Of a stretch of 64,000 nucleotides of DNA, positions 33,271 to 41,901 are shown piece by piece. Location: contig JAJDEW010000003.1 of NCBI GenBank assembly GCA_029259595.1, forward strand, positions 18,705-82,704, written 5' to 3'. Position numbers and translations under genes: made by a program. The notes below the pieces were generated by a model. The model was not told the DNA's origin. It ran no database searches and saw nothing but the letters and a program-made list of their open reading frames with translations. This DNA comes from Planctomycetota bacterium (GTDB lineage Bacteria > Planctomycetota > UBA1135 > GCA-002686595). Each line of letters starts with the position of its first letter. Positions within the stretch are counted from its first letter, which is position 1.

Positions 33271-34387
33271 ATGACCTCGATCGTGGAGTTTCAGGACCAG
33301 GCGGAAGCGGTTCAGCGCCGGCTCGATGAGCTGAAGGAGGGGCTTTGACTACCCGACAAAGCTCAGCCGGTTCCAGGAGCTCGAGCAGAAGCAGAGCTCT
33401 TCCGACTTCTGGAACGACCAGGAGACGGCGCAGAAGGTCCTCCAGGAGGTAAAGATCCTGCGGCGGCTCGTCGAGCCGGTGCAGCGTGCCGAGGAGGCGC
33501 TCGAGGAAGGCGCGCTCCTGGTCCAGATGGGGCAGGAGGAGGACGAGGCGGCGGTCGCGGACGACCTCGCCACGACCCTGGCCCGGCTCGAGAAAGAGGT
33601 AGGGGCGCTCGAGTTCCACGTGATGCTCGGGGGCGCCCACGACGGTGTCGGCGCCTACCTGCAGGTCAGCGCGGGGGCGGGCGGGATCGACGCCTGTGAC
33701 TGGGCCGCGATCCTCCTGCGCATGTACGTGCGTTGGGCGGAGGAGCGCGGGCACAAGGTCGAGGAGATCGAGAAGACGGAGGAGCCCGAGGCGGGCATCC
33801 GGTCGGCGACCATCCTCATCCGGGGCGAATACGCCTTCGGGTACCTCAAGGCGGAAACCGGTGTCCATCGGCTGGTCCGGATCAGTCCGTTCGACGCCCA
33901 GAGCCGCCGTCACACGGCGTTCGCATCGGTCGATGTGACGCCCGACGTCGACGAGGACCTGGAGATCGAGATCAACGAGGCGGACATCAAGATCGACACG
34001 ATGCGGGCGGGAGGTGCCGGCGGTCAGCACGTCAACAAGACGGAATCCGCCGTCCGCATCACCCACCTCCCGACCGGAGTCGTGGTCCGTTGTCAGAACG
34101 AGCGCAGCCAGCACAAGAACCGCGCCACCGGCATGAAGCTCTTGAAGGCCAAGCTGGTCAGCCTGCGCGAAGCCGAGCGTGACGCCGAGATGGCGAGCCT
34201 CTACGGGGACAAGGGCGAGATCGCCTGGGGCAGCCAGATCCGCTCGTACGTGATGCACCCTTACCAGATGGTCAAGGACCATCGGACCAACACGGAAAAA
34301 GGGAACATCGGCGCCGTTCTCGACGGCGACATCGACGAATTCATCGAAGCCTATTTGCGCAAGCGCGGTTCGTCGGCCGATAGGTAA
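33271..34387 (+). CDS. prfB: Peptide chain release factor 2, programmed +1 frameshift
   Basis: Encoded as 25 zero-frame codons ([20 protein letters not shown] then LKEGL) up to an in-frame TGA at 33346-33348, then +1 frame from GAC 33347 to the stop at 34385-34387; total 371 residues. The +1 part starts [14 protein letters not shown]. The RF2 stop-codon recognition tripeptide SPF is in [14 protein letters not shown], and the catalytic GGQ is in [17 protein letters not shown]2 terminates at UGA and UAA. The internal UGA makes RF2 autoregulate: low RF2 favours frameshifting. The UGA is codon 26, as in E. coli. This is one gene, not a pseudogene. Confidence 0.96.
33335..33349 (+). promoter_or_regulatory. 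RF2 programmed +1 frameshift site
   Basis: An internal Shine-Dalgarno-like AGGAGG (33335-33340) lies 2 nt before the slippery CTT, followed by TGA and C (CTTTGAC, 33343-33349). All elements of the classical RF2 frameshift cassette are present: SD-like stimulator, CUU slippery codon, UGA stop with 3' C. Confidence 0.95.
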
Positions 34388-34441
34388 CGCGCCTGTCCGC
34401 GGCGCGCGTGAGAATCGCTTTCCGGGGTGGGTGCGTTCCCC

Positions 34442-36001
34442 ATGCCCGGATCCTCCTCGATGTTCCGGCGCCGGTTGGCCGGCGTCGCCCTGTCGCTGGC
34501 CTTGGCCGGCGGACTGGTCGCCTTGCTCCGTCTCAGCGCCGAGCAAGGTCCCTCCGATCGGCCCAATCTGGTCCTGATCGTCGTCGACACGTTGCGGGCC
34601 GACATGATCCTGGACCCGGAAGGGAGCGTCGACACGCCCGCGATCGACGCCTTGGCCGCGGATGGGATCCAGTTCACGCAGGCGTACTCGCACGCGCCGA
34701 TGACGCTGCCCTCGCATACGGCGCTGTTCTCTTCGCAGCTGCCCCATGAGGCAGGCGTCGTGAACAACGGCCAGGTCCTTCCTCGCGATCTCCCGCTGCT
34801 TCCGGATTGGCTCGGGCGCTTCGGGTACCGAACCAGCGCCGTGGTCTCGATCGGGTCGCTCTTCTCCGCCCAGGAGGACGCGCTCTTCGACCGGGCCTTC
34901 GACGACTATTCGTACGCCCTGCCCTTCGTCCGGCCGGCGCACGAGTCCTGGATCGAGCTCGAGGAGAGGATCGGGTCGCTCGGAACGCAGGACCCGTTCT
35001 TCCTCTTCGCGCACTACGCCGACCCTCACTCCCCGTACAACGCCCACGGCAGGGCGGACCACGCGGCCGAGGTCTACCTCGACGGCGAGCTGATCGCGAA
35101 CGTCACGACGTCGACGGCGAGCTACCTCGAGAGGGAGATCGAGGTCAGCCCCGGTGGCTCGATCCTGCTGGTCGATTCGCCCGAACGCTCGAAGATCTAC
35201 CACGTCAGCCTGCGCCATGGCGGCGAGACCGTGCGCCTGGAGCGAGTCAGCCGCGACAAGTCGCCCACGCCGAAAGTCCACCGCTATCGCCTGCCGAACG
35301 CGACGGAGGGAGTCCTGACCTACGGGCTGCGTCTGTGGATCAGCGACGCGCCTGACAAGACCGAGATCCGAGCGCGCTACGTGAAGGAAGTCGAGTACGT
35401 GGACGGCTTCGTGGGACGGGTGATCGACGAGTTGAAGCGCAACGGGCTTTACGACAACTCGATCGTCGTGCTGACGTCCGACCACGGCGAGGGGCTCGGC
35501 CAGCACGGGGTCGTCGGCCACTCCAACAACCTCTACGACGAGCTCCTGCACGTTCCCCTCATCATCAAGCCCTCGAGCAAGCATCCGCATCGTCGCGGGC
35601 TCGAGCGCCGTCGCGAGGAACTGTCCCGTCTCGTCGACCTCACCCCGACCTTCCTCGCCATGCTCGGCTTGCCCGAGCTTCCCGGGCAGACGGGGGTCGC
35701 GTTGACCGCCGACATCAAGCGGGTCCTGTTCGCGGAAACGCGCGCGCCCCAGGCTCCGGAAGACAGCGTCTGTCTCCGGGACGAGAGCACCAAGCTCATC
35801 TACTATCCCGAAGGGGACCGCTTCGAGCTGTACGACCTCCGCGCGGATCCCGGCGAGCTCGAGAACGTCTATGACGAGCGTGGCGACGAACACGCCGAAT
35901 GGCAGGAGCTCCTGCGCGCCTTTGCGGCCCGTCGCCCGGGAGACCTGGGAGGGATGGACGAGGCGACCATGGAGAGCATGCGAGCCTTGGGGTACATCTA
36001 G
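34442..36001 (+). CDS. Sulfatase-fold hydrolase/transferase with Thr nucleophile (copy 1)
   Basis: About 519 residues from ATG 34442 (GTG 34427 also possible). N-terminal membrane anchor (about 10-30), then an alkaline-phosphatase-superfamily domain. First metal block NLVLIVVDTLRAD (D49). The nucleophile motif is MTLPSHTALFSS, T88 where true sulfatases have Cys/Ser of CxPxR, so it cannot be formylglycine-matured. Second metal block: TSDHGEGLGQHGVVGHSNNL. A beta-rich insert lies in the middle (about 200-300). Thr nucleophiles occur in phosphoglycerol/phosphoethanolamine transferases and phosphodiesterases, so activity on phospho- rather than sulfo-esters is plausible. It is a close paralogue of the gene at 36228. 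The stop codon coincides with the first base of the palindromic repeat. Confidence 0.85.
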   Translation: MPGSSSMFRRRLAGVALSLALAGGLVALLRLSAEQGPSDRPNLVLIVVDTLRADMILDPEGSVDTPAIDALAADGIQFTQAYSHAPMTLPSHTALFSSQLPHEAGVVNNGQVLPRDLPLLPDWLGRFGYRTSAVVSIGSLFSAQEDALFDRAFDDYSYALPFVRPAHESWIELEERIGSLGTQDPFFLFAHYADPHSPYNAHGRADHAAEVYLDGELIANVTTSTASYLEREIEVSPGGSILLVDSPERSKIYHVSLRHGGETVRLERVSRDKSPTPKVHRYRLPNATEGVLTYGLRLWISDAPDKTEIRARYVKEVEYVDGFVGRVIDELKRNGLYDNSIVVLTSDHGEGLGQHGVVGHSNNLYDELLHVPLIIKPSSKHPHRRGLERRREELSRLVDLTPTFLAMLGLPELPGQTGVALTADIKRVLFAETRAPQAPEDSVCLRDESTKLIYYPEGDRFELYDLRADPGELENVYDERGDEHAEWQELLRAFAARRPGDLGGMDEATMESMRALGYI

Positions 36002-36161
36002 CAGCCTGATGAAAAAGTCATCCGGCGCGCTGCATGCTTCCGGAAAGCCCGGCCGGCACACGAGAGCCTCGCCGAATCGACCGATTCGCCTGCGTTCTCG
36101 CGCACCTGCCGGGCCTCCCGGTCCCATGCATGGCATCCGAAGCACTTTTTCATCAGGCTGC
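36001..36161. repeat. 161-bp near-palindromic element with 18-bp terminal inverted repeats
   Basis: Perfect terminal repeats: GCAGCCTGATGAAAAAGT (36001-36018) and its complement (36144-36161). The interior continues as an imperfect palindrome, with recognisable paired blocks (GCATGC with GCATGG, GCCCGGC with GCCGGGC) and a perfect centre CGAATCG-AC-CGATTCG (36073-36088). The whole could fold into one long hairpin. The A5/T5 runs at the ends make it look like a bidirectional terminator too. Structure resembles a MITE or large REP-type element. No coding capacity and no obvious target-site duplication. Confidence 0.75.
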
Positions 36162-36227
36162 CAGGACCCCGATCCGCCTACCATGAAGCACGAGACCCCT
36201 ACCTCACGCATGCCTCGAAGTGTTGCC

Positions 36228-37784
36228 ATGAAGGTCTGCAACAAGAAGCTCCGTCTCATCGGCTCGGGCATCGCGGCGTCGCTCGCGGCGCTGTGCGTCA
36301 CGGCCTGCGGGGAGCAAGCTCCCGCCCTGCAAGGGCGACGCCCGAACATCGTCCTCGTCGTCATCGACACCTTGCGCTTCGACGCGATCATCGGGAGCCC
36401 GTCCCTGGTCGAGACGCCGAACATCGACGCTCTCGCCGCCGACGGCATCCTGTTCGCGAACGCCTTCAGTCACGCCCCGATCACGCTGCCCTCGCACACG
36501 GCGCTGTTCTCCTCGCGGCCGCCGTTCGAGACCGGAGTGATGAACAACGGGCAGCCGCTGCCGCCGGAGCTGCCGCTCTTCGCCGATTGGCTCGAAGACT
36601 ACAACTACGCGACCCGGGCGATCATCAGCCTCGGAACGCTGCACCTCGGCGGGCAGTCGAGCGTCAACCGCGGTTTCCAGGAGTTCGACGTCGGCTTCTG
36701 GCGAATGGCGCAGGCACCGGAGGTGGTGTCTAGGATCGAGCCGCACCTCGATGCGCTCACGGCTCAGCAGCCGTTCCTGCTCTTCGCGCACTTCTCCGAC
36801 CCGCACGAGCCGTACAACTCGCACCAGGAGATGATCCGCACGGCCGACATCTGGGTCGACGGCGAGCTGGTCGAGACCGTGTCGACCGCGGACATGACGC
36901 TGTGGCGCAAGGAAATGGACCTGACGCCGGGGACGCACACGCTCGAGGTCAAGGCGGAGGACGAGTTCACCGTGCGCTGGCTCGGCGCGGTCGCGAACGA
37001 CGCGGACGTCGCGTCGCACTGGGAGCTCGGCAAGCGCCTCGATCCGGCCAAGCACGTGAAGGTCGTCCTCGAGCAGAAGGAAGACTCGATGCTTGCGGCC
37101 GAACTGCGCCTTTGGATCAACGACGTGCCGTCGCGCGCCGAGAAGCTGAAGCGCTACAAGACCGAGATTCGTTTCGCGGACCAGTGGATCGGGTCGCTCA
37201 TGGCCGAACTGAAGGCCCGGGACCTGTACGAGAACAGCCTGATCGTGTTCACGTCGGACCACGGGGAGGCGGTGGGCGAGCGTGGACACTTCGGGCACAT
37301 CCAGACCGTCTACGACGAGCAGATCCACGTTCCCCTGATCATGAAGCTCCCGAAGGGGGATCCTCGGAGCGAGGCTCTGGCGAGCCAGTCCGGGACCGTC
37401 GTGCCGCACACCGATCTCGTTCCGACCATCCTCGAGCTCGTCGGGCTGCCGCCGTTGCCGATGCAACGCGGGAAGTCCCTGCTCGCGGGGGGCTCCGGGC
37501 TGGTCCTGGCGCAGACGCACAAACCCCAGGCCAAGCTGGACCTCGTCTGCCTCCGGGACGATCGCTACAAGCTCATCTTCGACGCGACGAACGACCGTTT
37601 CGAGCTGTACGACATCGTGGCCGACCCGTTCGAGCGCAAGGACCTGTATCCGGAGTCGCCCGAACTGCGCGGCGAATGGGAAGTCCAGTTGCGTGAGGTC
37701 GCCCGCCTCTCGGCCCTGGGCGGGCTGAACCTCGATGACCTGAACGAGTCCACCCGCCAGAATCTCGAGGCCCTCGGCTACTGA
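36228..37784 (+). CDS. Sulfatase-fold lipoprotein with Thr nucleophile (copy 2)
   Basis: 518 residues from ATG 36228, chosen because it gives a textbook lipoprotein signal (MKVCNKKLRLIGSGIAASLA, lipobox VTAC, Cys27); ATG 36183 would add 15 residues. Metal block PNIVLVVIDTLRFD, nucleophile ITLPSHTALFSS (T86), second metal block TSDHGEAVGERGHFGHIQ. Same architecture and C-terminal ending (EALGY) as the gene at 34442, so the pair arose by tandem duplication. An insert with beta character (about 210-320) is shared. Substrate unknown; periplasmic or outer-membrane location inferred. Confidence 0.86.
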   Translation: MKVCNKKLRLIGSGIAASLAALCVTACGEQAPALQGRRPNIVLVVIDTLRFDAIIGSPSLVETPNIDALAADGILFANAFSHAPITLPSHTALFSSRPPFETGVMNNGQPLPPELPLFADWLEDYNYATRAIISLGTLHLGGQSSVNRGFQEFDVGFWRMAQAPEVVSRIEPHLDALTAQQPFLLFAHFSDPHEPYNSHQEMIRTADIWVDGELVETVSTADMTLWRKEMDLTPGTHTLEVKAEDEFTVRWLGAVANDADVASHWELGKRLDPAKHVKVVLEQKEDSMLAAELRLWINDVPSRAEKLKRYKTEIRFADQWIGSLMAELKARDLYENSLIVFTSDHGEAVGERGHFGHIQTVYDEQIHVPLIMKLPKGDPRSEALASQSGTVVPHTDLVPTILELVGLPPLPMQRGKSLLAGGSGLVLAQTHKPQAKLDLVCLRDDRYKLIFDATNDRFELYDIVADPFERKDLYPESPELRGEWEVQLREVARLSALGGLNLDDLNESTRQNLEALGY

Positions 37785-37868
37785 TCGCGCCTCGTCTCCG
37801 CGTTAGACTGCTTCCCCCAAAAAGGGGCGAGCGGGGCTCGAAACGGGCTCCAGACCCGCGGAGACACC

Positions 37869-39461
37869 ATGAAACACGCGATCAAACGGGCTCTCATCAG
37901 CGTTTCCGACAAGACGGGCGTCGAGTCCTTTGCACGGATGCTGGCCGAAGCGGGCGTCGAGATCCTCGCGACCGGGGGCACGAAGAAGCTCCTCGCCGGT
38001 GCCGGCATCGCCGTCCGCGAGGTCGCGGACGTGACGGACTTCCCGGAGATGATGGACGGGCGGATCAAGACGCTCCACCCGCGCATTCACGGAGGCATCC
38101 TGGCGCTTCGTGAGGAGCCCTCGCACACCGCGGCGATGGACGAGCACGGGATCCCCCCGATCGACCTCGTTTGCGTGAACCTGTATCCGTTCGAGCAGAC
38201 GATCGCGCGACCGGACGTCGAGCGCGCCGAAGCGATCGAGAACATCGACATCGGCGGCCCGACCATGGTCCGTTCGGCCGCGAAGAATCACCGCTACGTC
38301 GCGGTCGTGACCGATCCTGACGATTACGGACCGATCCTGGACGAGCTCCAGCGCAACGGAGGCGCACTCGAGCTCGCCACGCGGCGCCGCTTGGCGGTCA
38401 AGGCCTTCTCCTTGACGGCACGCTACGACGCCGCGATCAGCGGCTGGCTCTTCCGCAGCGAGCGCGCGGACGGTCTGACCGACGACGCTCATCCGGAGAC
38501 GTTCGCCGTCGCCGGGACGAAGGCGATGGACTTGCGCTACGGCGAGAATCCGCATCAGACGGCGGCCTTCTACCGTACCGGTGACGCCGGGGAGGCCAGC
38601 GTGGCTCGAGCGGATTTCCTCGGCGGGAAGGAGCTCTCGTACAACAACTTGGTCGACCTCGACTCCGCCCATGCGCTGGCGAAGGAGTTCGCCGAGCCTT
38701 TCGTGTGCGTCGTCAAGCACAACAACCCGTGCGGTGCTGCGCTGGCGAACTCGATCGAGCAGGCCCTGGCGCAGGCCTGGGAAGGCGATCCGCTGTCGGC
38801 CTTCGGGTCGGTGCTGGCCTTCACGCGCCCTTTGAACCTCGCCTGCGCCGAGTTCTTGGCCGGCGGGAACCGCTTCGTCGAAGCGATCGTGGCGCCCGGC
38901 TTCGACGCGGATGCGCTCGAGCTCCTGCGAACGAAGCCGAAGTGGGGCAAGAACGTCAGGCTCCTCGCCTGCGGTCCCTTCGGTCCCCAGACGCGCGCCG
39001 AGGGTGCCATCGAGATGAAGATGCTCTGCGGCGGGTTCCTCGTCCAAGGGCGCGACGACGTGGCGGAAACGAGTTCCGATCTTCGCGCCGTCACCAAGAG
39101 CGCTCCGACCGACGACGAGGTCGCGGGCCTCTTGTTCGCCAACCGCGTCGGCAAGCACGTGAAGTCCAATGCGATCGTGATCGCCAAGGGAACGCGCGTT
39201 CTCGGCGTCGGGGCCGGCCAGATGAGCCGAGTCGATTCCGTCCGACTGGCGGTCGCGAAGGCCGGCGACGAGTGTGCGGGCTCCGTTCTCGCGTCAGATG
39301 CGTTCTTCCCGTTCCCCGACGGCGTCGAGGTCGCGATGGAAGCCGGAGTTCGGGCGATCGTCCAGCCGGGCGGATCGATCCGCGACGACAAGGTCATCGA
39401 AGCTTGCGATGGAAAGAACGTCGCGATGGCGTTCACCGGAAAGCGCCACTTTCGTCACTGA
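37869..39461 (+). CDS. purH: Bifunctional AICAR transformylase/IMP cyclohydrolase PurH
   Basis: 530 residues, full-length. N-terminal IMP cyclohydrolase domain (1-200: RALISVSDKTGVESFARMLA, TGGTKKLL, DVTDFPEMMDGRIKTLHPRI). C-terminal AICAR formyltransferase domain (about 205-530) contains LRYGENPHQTAAFYR and the catalytic KHNNPCGAA block. It makes the last two steps of IMP synthesis with 10-formyl-THF. The gene is isolated from other pur genes, flanked by envelope genes. A TTAGACT upstream at about 37803 could be a -10 box; no ribosome binding site is strong. Confidence 0.97.
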   Translation: MKHAIKRALISVSDKTGVESFARMLAEAGVEILATGGTKKLLAGAGIAVREVADVTDFPEMMDGRIKTLHPRIHGGILALREEPSHTAAMDEHGIPPIDLVCVNLYPFEQTIARPDVERAEAIENIDIGGPTMVRSAAKNHRYVAVVTDPDDYGPILDELQRNGGALELATRRRLAVKAFSLTARYDAAISGWLFRSERADGLTDDAHPETFAVAGTKAMDLRYGENPHQTAAFYRTGDAGEASVARADFLGGKELSYNNLVDLDSAHALAKEFAEPFVCVVKHNNPCGAALANSIEQALAQAWEGDPLSAFGSVLAFTRPLNLACAEFLAGGNRFVEAIVAPGFDADALELLRTKPKWGKNVRLLACGPFGPQTRAEGAIEMKMLCGGFLVQGRDDVAETSSDLRAVTKSAPTDDEVAGLLFANRVGKHVKSNAIVIAKGTRVLGVGAGQMSRVDSVRLAVAKAGDECAGSVLASDAFFPFPDGVEVAMEAGVRAIVQPGGSIRDDKVIEACDGKNVAMAFTGKRHFRH

Positions 39462-39503
39462 GTCGCGAATCGGAACATCTTTCACGCGCGCGCTCGGAGC
39501 CCT

Positions 39504-39522
39504 CCGGATTTGTGTCCGGGTT
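39504..39522 (+). terminator. Short hairpin after purH
   Basis: CCGGA (39504-39508), loop TTTGTG, TCCGG (39515-39519), then GTTT. It lies 42 bp after the purH stop. Only 5 bp in the stem, so a weak call. Confidence 0.4.
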
Positions 39523-39560
39523 TGAGGGGTCCGGTCCTGCAGCCCTGGACGGTGCTGGTT

Positions 39561-39566
39561 TAGAAT
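39561..39566 (+). promoter_or_regulatory. TAGAAT -10 box before first LamG-kelch gene
   Basis: TAGAAT lies 9 nt before the ATG at 39576. No Shine-Dalgarno sequence intervenes, and no -35 match is found at the proper distance. Fits the short or absent leader pattern seen for other genes in this window. Confidence 0.4.
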
Positions 39567-39575
39567 CCAGGGACG

Positions 39576-41879
39576 ATGCAACGTTACGCGCGCTTTCTCA
39601 TGCCTTGCCTTCTGCTCCTGACCGCCTGTCAAGAGGGGGATGGCGAGGTCCAGGCCATGGTGCCGGCCCCGTCCAAGTTCTCGGCTGAACTCGATCTAGG
39701 AGGGTCGGACCCGGTCCTGACCTATTCCTGGGATGGTCAACCTCCGGTGCCGAACACGCGGCCGACGGTGGGAATCCAGGCCATCGAGTTCGGCGAGCTC
39801 GGGCTGATCCCGGAGACGACGCTCTACCTTCCCTTCAATGAGGGCGAGGGCGACTCACAGGACGTTTCCCGGGACAACTGCGCGCTGGAGGTCCGAGGAA
39901 CGGAGTGGGTCGAAGGGCGTTTCGGATCGGCGCTGCGCTTCCCATCCAAGCAGGCGCGAGTCGTGGCCTGTGCACCCCAAGGCGCGACGCTTCTGCCCGC
40001 GGCCTGGACGATCGAGTTCTGGATCAAGCCCGAAGAAGGCCTGGATCAAACCAACGCCTTGATCTTGAGTGTTCCGAAGCGGATGTCCGTGCGTTTCGGC
40101 GAGGACTTGCGTTGCAAGGTGATCGTGCTCCAGGACCAGCCGGTCTTCAGCGTCAGCACCGAGCGCCTGGTCGCGGGCCAATGGAACCACGTCGGGGTCT
40201 CCCTCGACGCGACGGACCTCCGCCACATCCGGCTTGCGGTGAACGGCGTGCAGCGCGGCAAGCGCTACACGGGCGCGGCTCCGACCCAGGGCGGGGATCG
40301 ACTCGAGCTGGGAGGCTTCGTGGGCGAGCTCGACGACATCTCCCTGACCGGGCGCGCGTCGACCAGCTCCGAGTTGATGGAGCGCTGGACCTTCGGGGCG
40401 GAGTACGGCGACCACGAACTGACGCTCGAGCGCGCGTCGGGATCGGAAACGGTCACCGTGTGGAACGGAATCGCGGAGCCCTTTCTGCAGACCGCCGCGG
40501 ACTTCGCGGTCGGCGATCACGAACACGTCGTCTTCGACGCGGACGAGCTGACGCGCGTCCCCGGAGACTGGAGGCGCTACCGCGCCTTCTCTCCGCCGCT
40601 TGCACGGACCACGCATCCGACGATCTACATCGGCGATCACCGGATCTGGATGTTCGGCGGCGAGACGAAGGACAGTCACCTCGGTGGGATGATCAACACC
40701 GACGACACCTGGTACTTCCGCACCGACACGGAGCAGTGGGAGCTCGTCGAAACGGACGACGAGCCCAGCCCCAGCTGCCACCAATCGGCGGCCTACAGTC
40801 CCGATCACAAGCTCGTCCTCTATGCCGGCGGCTGGCGGAACGACAGGCAGGGTCCGACGCAATACGACGAGACCTGGGTCTTCCACACGGAGGAAGGACG
40901 CTGGGAGCAGCGCTTTCCCGGCGGCGACACGTTTCCGGCCAGCAGCGACTCGGCGGTCGTCTACCACCCGAAGGCCAAGAAGTTCGTGATGTTCATGGCC
41001 GGAGCCGGCCGGCTCTTCGTCTACGACCCGGCGGAGAACACCTGGACTCAGCGCAAGCGCCCCAAGTCCTTCACGGCCGAGGGAAAGCGCTGCAACTACG
41101 ATCCGGGCGGTTCGCCGATGGCGGGCTATGACCCCGTGTCGGACAAGATCTTCCTGTTCGGTGGGGTCACCGAGAACGATGAGCGCCAGAAGGTTTATCA
41201 CGGACGTTCGGCCTTCTACGACTACGACAAGAACCAGTTCACGGAGATCACGCCCCCGGTCTCGCCAGGAGCGCGTGTCCGCTCGGGCTTCGCCTACGAC
41301 CCCACACGCCAGCACTTCGTGCTGTTCGGCGGCGTTCAGGACCAGTTCTCCACGCGGATGCGGGACCTTTGGACCTTCGATCCGGCGAAGCAGACGTGGA
41401 CCGAGCACGCCTCGAGCAACACGCCCTCGCGCCGCGGTGGGTACTACCACATGGCGTACGAGCCGGAACTCGATCGGTTCTACTTGCTCTGTGGGCGCAA
41501 CGCCCCACACCGCTTCTTGAACGAGGCCGTTTCGTTGCACTTCGACGAGCAGGCCGTGGGGCGCTCCCGCTTCGTCTTCGATCGAACGACCTTCGATGGC
41601 CGGGCTTACTTCTTGGCCGAGTGGAAGGCTCCCGAGGACTCGAACGTGAGCCTGTCCTATCGCGGCAGCGCGGACCTCGTCCACTGGGGCCCGAAGTCCG
41701 CTTCGATCATCGAAGTCCTCACCAGCGACGTGCGCTACGTTCAAGTCGACGTTGCGCTGGTGCCGGGCGCGTCGGGCGCCTCGCCCGCGGTGCTGGCCCT
41801 GGGATTCACCGATCTGGCCGAGGTCAACGCAGGTGCGGGCGTTCAGCGCACGGTCGTTCCCGTCGACGGAGCGCGCTGA
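39576..41879 (+). CDS. LamG and kelch-repeat lipoprotein
   Basis: 767 residues. Lipoprotein signal (MQRYARFLMPCLLLLTACQE, lipobox LTAC). A LamG/concanavalin-type jelly roll (about 85-260: LYLPFNEGEG, FGSALRFPSK, AAWTIEFWIKPEEGLD, WNHVGVSLDATDLRHIRLAV) is followed by a kelch propeller (about 340-650) with repeats such as RIWMFGGETKDSHLGG, HKLVLYAGGWRNDRQGP, DKIFLFGGVTENDERQK and QHFVLFGGVQDQFSTR, each with Gly-Gly and spaced Tyr/Trp. A C-terminal beta domain ends the protein. Likely a surface carbohydrate- or protein-binding lipoprotein; no catalytic site seen. Paralogue of the next gene. Confidence 0.87.
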   Translation: MQRYARFLMPCLLLLTACQEGDGEVQAMVPAPSKFSAELDLGGSDPVLTYSWDGQPPVPNTRPTVGIQAIEFGELGLIPETTLYLPFNEGEGDSQDVSRDNCALEVRGTEWVEGRFGSALRFPSKQARVVACAPQGATLLPAAWTIEFWIKPEEGLDQTNALILSVPKRMSVRFGEDLRCKVIVLQDQPVFSVSTERLVAGQWNHVGVSLDATDLRHIRLAVNGVQRGKRYTGAAPTQGGDRLELGGFVGELDDISLTGRASTSSELMERWTFGAEYGDHELTLERASGSETVTVWNGIAEPFLQTAADFAVGDHEHVVFDADELTRVPGDWRRYRAFSPPLARTTHPTIYIGDHRIWMFGGETKDSHLGGMINTDDTWYFRTDTEQWELVETDDEPSPSCHQSAAYSPDHKLVLYAGGWRNDRQGPTQYDETWVFHTEEGRWEQRFPGGDTFPASSDSAVVYHPKAKKFVMFMAGAGRLFVYDPAENTWTQRKRPKSFTAEGKRCNYDPGGSPMAGYDPVSDKIFLFGGVTENDERQKVYHGRSAFYDYDKNQFTEITPPVSPGARVRSGFAYDPTRQHFVLFGGVQDQFSTRMRDLWTFDPAKQTWTEHASSNTPSRRGGYYHMAYEPELDRFYLLCGRNAPHRFLNEAVSLHFDEQAVGRSRFVFDRTTFDGRAYFLAEWKAPEDSNVSLSYRGSADLVHWGPKSASIIEVLTSDVRYVQVDVALVPGASGASPAVLALGFTDLAEVNAGAGVQRTVVPVDGAR

Positions 41880-41901
41880 TCGCGGTCGTCCGGCTCACAC
41901 C

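Noticed and set aside
33271..33348. prfB as a pseudogene with a premature TGA
   Set aside because: The TGA sits in a complete, classical RF2 frameshift cassette at codon 26 and the rest of the protein is intact.
34374..34386. GCCGATAG sigma28-like box before the first sulfatase-fold gene
   Set aside because: It lies in the final codons of prfB and has no -35 element; likely chance.
33137..36448. A very long open frame (about 1100 codons) on the minus strand
   Set aside because: It lies antisense to prfB and the first sulfatase-fold gene and is rich in Arg, Val, Asp and Gly as expected for a frame shadow in GC-rich DNA. No recognisable domain.
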